Shown here piece after piece: positions 56,991-64,000 of a DNA stretch of 64,000 bases (within the stretch, counting starts at the first letter, position 1; every line of letters starts with the position of its first letter). The DNA is from Rhabditophanes sp. KR3021 (taxonomy: Eukaryota; Nematoda; Chromadorea; Rhabditida; Alloionematidae). The position numbers and the translations under genes are program-made. The stretch is from assembly GCA_963281155.1 (NCBI GenBank), contig CAUJLY010000001.1, positions 8,618,001 to 8,682,000 of the forward strand, written 5' to 3'. The notes under the pieces were generated by a model that searched no databases, was not told where the DNA came from, and saw only the letters and a list, made by a program, of their open reading frames with translations.

Positions 56991-59900
56991 TTATAGGTAA
57001 ATGTAGAAACTTCTTATTTGCATTGGGTACAAATAAACTAGGGAAGGATCTACGTTTTTGGAGTATTTCGAAATTTTATTTTCTTTTAATAGTTTCTTTT
57101 TATCAGTTAGGAAGGTTGTTCCTTGCAAGTTGACTTCCACCATCTTTTTGACACTAAAATTTGGGAAGATAGAGGCGACGTTTACTGTCATTGGTTCTTC
57201 TCCTATTTTGACATGGCCTCCTTCGATGTATCTCTCCACACGCATAAACCAAATCAAAGGCGAAGTGGAGATGGTTTCGAGGGTGAGGAGGTTCACTCCG
57301 TCCGGTAAGTCATTCGCCAACCCTTCATACGATGATTTGTAGCTTTTCTTGTAATCTGCCATTGATTTGTTAGCCCATGGAGCATAGGTCAGGATGGGTT
57401 CATTGAATAATTCGATTTGGTGTCTTTTGGTAATAGCTGCGATGTTGTCTTTTTGACCGATATAAATCCTATGAGTTCCTTTCATTATTAAACCATTTCC
57501 TTGGGTATCTTCTTCATCCAAAGGTTCTTCTACCCCCAAATGATCGTCAGCAAAAGCTCGTCTATGTACCATCAATTCGAGAGCACCTTCCTTCAAGCTA
57601 CTTCCACCTTCGGCACGGTCAACCAAACAAGCCATGCTGTTTACTCCATCTTCCAGTGATATCGATGTTGTAATAGGGTAATAGTTGCCTGCTACCGGTT
57701 CTTCATTTAGATATATGTAGTCAGGAGCAGAATTCAAAGTCCTAACCATCGTTTGCCTTCCATTGCAATCAGTTGTAAATTTGTTTTGACTATGGATGTT
57801 GGTGATGTATGTGGTAACAATATCCTTTGCAATAGGATCAATTTTTTCTTTTGGAATCGGTCCAATCGTAAAAGTAAAGTCGATGTACTCTTGTGACTTA
57901 GACAAGGAAATAGTTTGACTTATCCAAGGATTAATTATTTGTTGTGTTTGATTAGTTATATCACCAAAATATTGAGTTGATTTGATTGTGTCATTGAAGG
58001 AAATTGAGCTGTTTGTCGATGGAGCGAAGATATAAGCTCCATCTTGTTGAAAAGCTTCCTTCCCATTTCCAGGGTAATAGGAAAAATGTTGAGAGAAGGG
58101 CATTGTTAGGTTAGTCATTTTATTAGTAAAGGTCTTTAAATAGCCATCGCTATCAAATTCCAATTTAATTAAATCATTCTCCAAAGGTTTTAACCCCCCA
58201 TTCTTGATACTCTTAACTTTACCAAACTTATTTTGTATTTTGTTAATTGCCTTGCCTCCCCCAACAAAATACGTCTTAAATCCAATTCTTGGCAAAGTCA
58301 ATTGAATGACCAGTTGAACCTCACTCACCTGATCACCACTCAAAACAACTTGATACTTAACATTATTTCCCTGATCATCTGTCACTATAGTAGGTTGATG
58401 ATTTAGTGGTATTTTGATAATGACATCCCTCTTCAAATGGTGTCCATGATATACGGTCACCATAAATGATTCACTTGTCTCATTTATTCTGTAAAAATTA
58501 ACATATAATAAAGGGAAAAAAAAGATTAGAATATAAATTAAGATGTATGTGTTAGAGAAAACTTACTTCTGAACAAAACAACCATCACTAGTTGGAGTGC
58601 ATAAAATAAAAGGAATGGTGTGATTTAAATTATTCAAATGAGTTGAGATGTTATTGAGGATTTGAGCTGATTCTTGCCAGCCTTCTATTAATCTGTCTTC
58701 ATAGTCAAATGTTACATTACTTTTGGAAGTGCCTCTGCAAAAGATATCTTAATTAGGATCTTTATGAAGAGATGATGGTATGGGGTGGTGCAATGAAAGA
58801 GATGTATCTTTATTATATAAAGTATCAATAACCATCACCAAATCATTTAAAGTAACATAATTACGTTTTTAAAATACACAATCTCATTTTGTCATTTTTT
58901 GAACAAAGGCATCAAATAGTTGTGAACTTTTTAACGGCCTATTAAGTGCAATCAAATGGTGTGGTTGAGATGATGGAAATATAAATCAACTTTACACATA
59001 CATTCGTCAAAAGCTTGCCAGGTATCAAAGTGTGATTTTTACCAATAAAAAGAGTATTCATTTCTATAAGATTCCTTTTTGTTGAATATATTTAATGAGA
59101 CGTCAAATTTGGATGGTAGTACTGTGGTCATTACATCAACTTCTTCTCGAAACAGGATTATTGTTTGAAAAGATAACATATGGTTGGCACGCCTTGTCGT
59201 ACATACGGTGCATTTGACTAATAATAGATGTGTACATGTATTCTAAGATGTGACTTATCTTGGTTCGAAAAGCAATGGGTGGTAATTGAAATAGGAAAGG
59301 AGTGGTTAAACAAAATATGGCAAAATATTTATAATCAAAAGTTGATATTCATCTATAGCGAGGTGTCAAAAGTGTTGTTGGCTAGATAATCTTTTTACTA
59401 AAATGAGTTCTTCTCCTACCTCCATTTATTCTTCTCCTAAATCTAATAGCAGTGGACACTTATCTTGTGGACCTTTGCCTATCCAGTATTTGAACGAGGA
59501 TTTTGAACCTTATGTTAGAAGAAGGAAGCGCGGAGAGAATGTTAAGGGGCAGAAGAATAAAATTGCGGAGCTTGATGAAACTGTAAGTTACATACTACAT
59601 TTATATTAATAATCTATTTTCTTTTTATTTATATTTCAGGAACAAGTAATAGTACGAACATGCATAAACTCCCGTGAACGCAAAAGAATGCACGACCTAA
59701 ACGATGCCTTCGAAAAGTTACGTAAAATCCTAGCTTATGACAAGCATGCCAGTTCCAGAAAAGCATCTAAGATTAACACGCTGTTATTAGCAGGAAATTG
59801 GTGAGTTGACACAACTTTGTTTCCTAATCTCCGGATTATATTTTAGTATCACCAAATTAAGTGAGTCAAATGAAGAGCTTAAAGCAAAAGTCATGGAGCT

Positions 59901-62900
59901 AGAGATTAAATTAGGAGGGAAGAAAGGCACAAACCACCATAATATTATAACAACAACTCACAATGATGTGCCGTTGCCTGACCAGCCAACTACTGAAAAC
60001 AAAGAAAGTCCCGGAAGTAGAGGAAACGCATCAAGTCCTACTTTAATTCCTAAACAACCAACCAATCTGTTTGCTCACCAACAAGCATTACAAAAATTGA
60101 ACCAAATGCCAATCAACTTCTTCCCTGCCTTTCCTCATCTACCGCCGAATCCAATGGCGATTCCTTTTTTGATGAGTCAAATTAGCTTTAAAATGAATCA
60201 ACACCACCACCAATCATTACCCCCCAATTTTCATCTTTTTGATCAAGGAGCTTTGATACACAAGTAAATAATATAAATATCTAATCTTTCTATTTAAAAT
60301 GCTTCTTAAATAAACTAAATAAATAAAAGTAAATAAAATAAGTTATGTTTGTTTTTCACAGATTAGCACCTTTGTTGTAAGTATTTAAGTTTTAGTTATT
60401 ATTCAATTTCTTTTAAGTGTTTGCCTTTACTTGGTGTCAAAGGTTGTGGATAAGACATTTTGAGCTAATTATAAGTTTCGACTAATTACCAGATGTGTAA
60501 TTACATAACATCCTCTACGAATTGTTTAAATTGACTCTGAACTAGGTATTACCTAATTAATGATCACGTACTATATCAATGTACTAATCTTGTTGTCTCC
60601 TAAACTAGTATGTAAGTTATTGTTTGAGATTACGCAAGCCTTTTAATATGTTAAGATACTTTTTGATTTGAAACAGATGTCTTAGTGACAAGAGATTAGG
60701 TAGTGATTTGTTTAAAGTCGATTGGCTTAGAAGGAGTTATGTGGTAAGTAGTCATTGGGAGTCGTCTAAACTGATTGCGTCAACCACAAAAGAATTGAGT
60801 TTAAGAAGGAGCTGGTTGGATGGCATTACTCTAAGTTGGGCATAGTGTATTAATATGTCTGTATATTATTGTAACAATCCACAGGGATTCATCCACTTCA
60901 ACGCCACCAACTTGACTTAACCCAAGTGAGTAGTTGTCTGGCTGGTTAGCAGGTGTGAAGATGAAGCAGTTCAAAAGAGGTTAGTACTGGTGTTGTGGCA
61001 AAAGGGATTATGGTGTGAAGTACAAAAATAGAGTTGCCATACAAAGATACAGCTTAATACTACATAATGATTACAGAACCAACAAGTGGCCCAAGACAAA
61101 CAGTCATGGCTTATGTACTACTTTCACCCACTAACATCATTAAAAAGTATACTCATCAAAAAAGTTGAATTAGTTTGTTCAAAAGATTAAGGGCATAAGT
61201 TGAGCAAACTAAACAATATAAAAATTCAAAGTTACTAGATTAACCATTTAATTGCCACATTTCTTATTTATTGTAAAGAAACATTCTTAACGTAATAATT
61301 AAACAAAATAATGAATGTAAGATGACAATCCTAAATTATATATTGCCACTTGATCATTTAATAATTTAGACATTCTTATTAATGATAGGTAAGGTTTATG
61401 TGTGTATGTTATTATTATTGGTATTGGATACTGTTGTGAACATTCAAATTTAGTTTGTTAATGGGAGTTGGGTATTATTAGGCTGGTAAGTACCTAATTG
61501 GCCTTCCTCGTTCTGATAAAGGAAAGAAGTTCATTTTGTTTGAATGGCAAGATAAATGGTGATCAAAAAATCACAGCAGGCTCCACTTTAATCTCATAAA
61601 GAGGGATGAATGTTGCCATTTGTGAGGGAGTGAATGAGTTGTTTAATATGATAGGTAGCGGCGGATGTTTAGACGTTTCTTTTTTTAACTAATTCAATAT
61701 ATCTATTCCAAGAAGTGTCTATTTAATTTAATGGGACTTTTCTTTGATTACAAAGTTAATTTGATCATACTCAATTAGATTACCCATTTTGTCCCACAAC
61801 AAATTTACTTACGTGACGGCATCATGGTGCTGGTTGAGGGCGGAAGCTCTTTGAAGTTTTTTAGACATTAAGGTTTGGGGTGAGTTGTTTAGCCTGGTGA
61901 CAGCAGACAGCTTTTTGATTAGATTGTTAAGGGTTGAGGATTGGCGTATCATTCGCTTTTGAGTTGGTTTGGAGGTGAAGTAGCCTGTCCAGTAGGTGTT
62001 GTTGCGGTGGGCGTAGGGGAAGAAGTCCGAGGTTTTGGTGGTTAGGTTGGGTTTGAAGGATTTGAGGCTTTGGATGTAGCAGGAAGGGGTTGAGTAGAAG
62101 ATTTTGATGTTGGGGAATTGTTTTTGGACGTGGTAGATTAGTTTGTCCAGGTTGACGAACCAGTGGTTGGCGTCCGAATATTGGAAGTCTCCGCCAGCTG
62201 AAAAGAGGATGTTGTTGTGGCGTTGGACGGAGACTTGTTTGTAGATGTGCTCGATGAATGCTTTCAACTTGACGTCTAAATTATAGCCAGGGAAGTTTTT
62301 GTTATCAATGATGGAATCATCCTGGCAAAGGGAATCAAAGCAAAAGTCCTTAAGAGGAGCATAAGTGGAAAGATAAAATACTCCGGTTAGAATGGATGTT
62401 TTCAAATCTTGGGAGCTATTCCAAATAAACTCCAATGTCTTGTCCTGAATGCGTTGTTTATGTTCGAGGTAATGTTCTCTAGCAAAGTAAAGAGCTTCGT
62501 AATCCATTTGGGAGAAGATACTAGCCATCTCGATTGAGTGACCAAAGGGATCTATTTGCCAGGCAACCTTTGGCTTGCCACATTCTCCGAATGTTTCATT
62601 TAAGTATCGTAGGCCTAGAGTCATTTGATCGATTATATCAACGTAATGAGCTGATGCTTCATCATTCTGAACAAAACCGCCCCCAATTATCTCGATTTGA
62701 CCATTATTGAGAAGATTAGTAAAGCGTTGTTTTTGTTTGTCATCATGAGTTTCCATCCATCTCCACAAAAATCCAGTCTCAGCGAAAGAAAATTTACGGG
62801 AAGGATCTTTGTGAAGTGAGTCAATTACTGAGTCAAAAATATAATTGACCCCAACAGGAACAAGATGATTATTTGTTCCAAAAAAGTACTCATCAACTGT

Positions 62901-63103
62901 CTTTATCTAAAAACAAAGTAGTTTAATCTGAATTGGCCCCGCAAATAACCTACCCAGCCCAAATCATCATGCGTATGAGGAACTATATGAACGTTAATAA
63001 CCCCCTCCGAAGCATCAACATTAGGACAATTTTTCCAACTGCAAGTGTGGCTTCTGCCAAGCCCAAAAAACAAGCCAATTAATATCGAATAAAGGAGCAG
63101 CAT
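56991..63103 (-). CDS. aman-1-like: Lysosomal-type alpha-mannosidase, GH38 (4 exons, 969 aa)
   Basis: Glycosidase removing alpha-linked mannose from N-glycans in the lysosome. Exons: 63103-62954, 62906-61813, 58734-58567 and 58488-56991; they sum to 970 codons. A signal peptide (LLLYSILIGLFFGLG) precedes HIVPHTHDDLGW, which supplies zinc-binding His and Asp. AWQIDPFGHSIEMASIF holds the nucleophile Asp, and GGDFQY, YWTGYFTSKP and LNQHHDAVTGTS are further GH38 landmarks. N-glycosylation sites are frequent. Length and motif order match animal lysosomal mannosidase (MAN2B1). ATG 63103 is preferred over an in-frame TTG at 63121. Intron 2 (58735-61812) is 3.1 kb, sixty times the usual size, and harbours a bHLH gene on the opposite strand. 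Confidence 0.93.
59403..60267 (+). CDS. Olig/Beta3-type bHLH transcription factor nested in mannosidase intron (3 exons, 253 aa)
   Basis: Exons 59403-59582, 59640-59800 and 59847-60267 join in frame (254 codons). The bHLH domain (residues ~62-120) has the basic region CINSRERKRMHDLNDAF, loop LAYDKHASSRKASK and helix 2 INTLLLAGNCITKL, closely resembling Olig/BHLHE22 (Beta3) proteins (INSRERKRMHDLN...RKLSKIATLLLARNYI). The nearest C. elegans relatives would be the hlh-16/hlh-17/hlh-31/hlh-32 group; which one is not decidable here. The basic-region residues that contact E-box DNA (ER.R) are present. Helix 2 runs on into NEELKAKVMELEIKL, a possible coiled extension. The C-terminal half is Pro/His/Met-rich. 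It lies wholly in intron 2 of the alpha-mannosidase, on the opposite strand. Confidence 0.85.
60268..61812. other. Remainder of mannosidase intron 2, downstream of nested bHLH gene
   Basis: 1.5 kb of AT-rich DNA that is 3' flank for the bHLH gene and the 5' part of the intron for the mannosidase. No exon, repeat or RNA gene was recognised. The other side of the intron (58735-59402) is 0.7 kb and should contain the bHLH promoter. Confidence 0.5.
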
Positions 63104-63215
63104 TTTAAAAAGTTGGTTCAATAAGTGATCCTAGTAGCTGTTGATCTTTTTATACTATTTATTGGGATAAAATTTATTACAATTTATCACCTGACACAGA
63201 TAGAAATTAAATTAA

Positions 63216-64000
63216 TTAAGCTAATACAAAGTAAATTACAATGATTATTACAAGTACTATAACAATGAAGGCTGGTGCTAGAAGATAGAAGAGAATGTCG
63301 CACCAGTCTGCTGTTCTTTTGCGTGAAGAATCGTCGAAGTGGACTATTTCGTGGAGGGGAGTTTGTTCGGACACATTTAAAGACCCTTTTGGGTCAATTA
63401 TGAACTCTTCGGACTCAGCTTTTGATGGTTTTCTTATATGAGGTGGTATTGGTGGTGGGGTTGGTGTGCGTGTTTTTATTATTTGACGAGTTCTATCTAA
63501 TATGGGGATAGTTGCTCCGTTGTAATGAGTTTCATTGAAACCGGGTGAATTTATTTCCGGAATGCTTTTGATTGAAGCTGTTGCAGAATCTCGTAGATAT
63601 GGTCGTGAAGTTGACTTTTCTGAAACATTTGAAGCGGGTGTGTTTGATCTAGGAGATGATAGTATAACTAATGGGATTGGATTTTCTTCAACAATTGCAG
63701 GTCTATTAGGTGATATTTGATTATTATTTATTTTGTTTGGATCTTGTTTAATTCTGATTGGGTCTTGATTATTATTTACTGAAATTTGACTGTGATGATA
63801 AGTACTTGGACGTGGTGGAAGCGAAGGTACATGTGGAAGTTTTGCTGAATGAATTGGTTTATGTTGATTTGTTATAGTTTCGTGGAAGTAGATGTCAGTT
63901 TCATGTATTGTGCACTCTTTAAGTGGAGACAAGGGAATTTCGCCAAAACATTCGGCTTCTTCACATTGATGTCCATTTAAACTTAAAGAAGAACGAGTAA
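63216..64000 (-). CDS. Proline-rich protein with C-terminal membrane anchor, partial at window edge
   Basis: I do not recognise the family. The minus-strand frame is open from the window edge (two bases of an incomplete codon at 63999-64000) to the stop at 63216, 261 codons visible, so the N-terminus is missing. It is hydrophilic and rich in Pro, Ser, Asn and Ile (KTRTPTPPPIPPHIRKP, LPHVPSLPPRP), with PPxP motifs that could bind SH3 or WW domains. It ends in a single strongly hydrophobic segment (IVIVLVIIIVIYFVLA) at the extreme C-terminus, preceded by WCDILFYLLAPAF, as in tail-anchored proteins. The start is 113 bp upstream of the mannosidase ATG (tail-to-head on the same strand). Confidence 0.7.
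   Translation of the reverse strand, partial: TRSSLSLNGHQCEEAECFGEIPLSPLKECTIHETDIYFHETITNQHKPIHSAKLPHVPSLPPRPSTYHHSQISVNNNQDPIRIKQDPNKINNNQISPNRPAIVEENPIPLVILSSPRSNTPASNVSEKSTSRPYLRDSATASIKSIPEINSPGFNETHYNGATIPILDRTRQIIKTRTPTPPPIPPHIRKPSKAESEEFIIDPKGSLNVSEQTPLHEIVHFDDSSRKRTADWCDILFYLLAPAFIVIVLVIIIVIYFVLA

Noticed and set aside
1..64000. tRNA genes, rRNA, CRISPR arrays, bacterial operons
   Set aside because: None recognised by eye: the few GTTCGA-like strings are not in cloverleaf context, and the gene structures are clearly eukaryotic.

Overview
The window is nematode nuclear DNA. The sequence is AT-rich, genes are split by many canonical GT..AG introns (mostly 40-50 bp, a few of 0.5-3 kb), and the gene content is nematode-specific or nematode-flavoured: two 7TM chemoreceptor-type genes, an ODR-2/HOT-type Ly6 gene with alternative first exons, a three-CH-domain filamin of the FLN-2 type, an ABU/PQN-like Cys/Gln-rich secreted repeat protein, and a WDR44 (sym-4-like) gene next to an ATP6AP2-like gene. 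From memory, the last two are also neighbours in C. elegans. I cannot place the species or clade from sequence alone. Gene models were assembled by eye from splice signals and reading-frame continuity; for every multi-exon gene the summed exon length was checked to be a multiple of three, except filamin, which carries a one-base frameshift. LAYOUT. 0.5-2.5 kb (-): ACSF2-type acyl-CoA synthetase. 6.1-7.8 kb (-): SLC41/MgtE-type divalent cation transporter. 8.1-8.9 kb: broken gene fragments. 9.2-10.2 kb (+): chemoreceptor. 10.2-14.5 kb: long AT-rich gap. 14.5-19.0 kb (+): odr-2/hot-like gene with two signal-bearing first exons that splice in the same phase to shared Ly6 exons. 21.0-40.1 kb (+): fln-2-like filamin, about 3,350 residues, 20 exons (one possibly a single nucleotide). 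41.0-42.0 kb (-): coiled-coil acidic protein of unknown family. 42.3-43.7 kb (-): Cys/Gln-rich repeat protein. 44.5-45.4 kb (-): second chemoreceptor. 46.6-47.3 kb: relics. 47.7-48.4 kb (+): GNAT acetyltransferase. 48.6-49.0 kb (+): small secreted phospholipase A2-like gene. 49.2-52.2 kb (-): MFSD11/UNC-93-type transporter. 52.8-55.8 kb (+): WDR44/SYM-4. 56.5-56.9 kb (+): ATP6AP2-like. 57.0-63.1 kb (-): lysosomal-type GH38 alpha-mannosidase, with an Olig/Beta3-type bHLH gene nested on the opposite strand in its 3.1-kb intron (59.4-60.3 kb). 63.2 kb to the window edge (-): tail-anchored proline-rich protein, partial. MAIN UNUSUAL SIGNAL. At least four introns (three in filamin, one in the MFSD11 gene) contain an antisense, mostly degenerate protein-coding relic. 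The relics share a C-terminal motif and look like GIY-YIG-type nuclease domains. In all four the relic stop codon lies only 47-79 nt from the host 5' splice site. One of these introns (37,036-37,880) is flanked by a perfect 6-bp direct repeat and has 8-bp inverted ends; another (27,466-29,806) leaves a 1-nt exon between two introns. I read this as an unnamed mobile or retroposed gene family that has created or colonised introns; this is inference.
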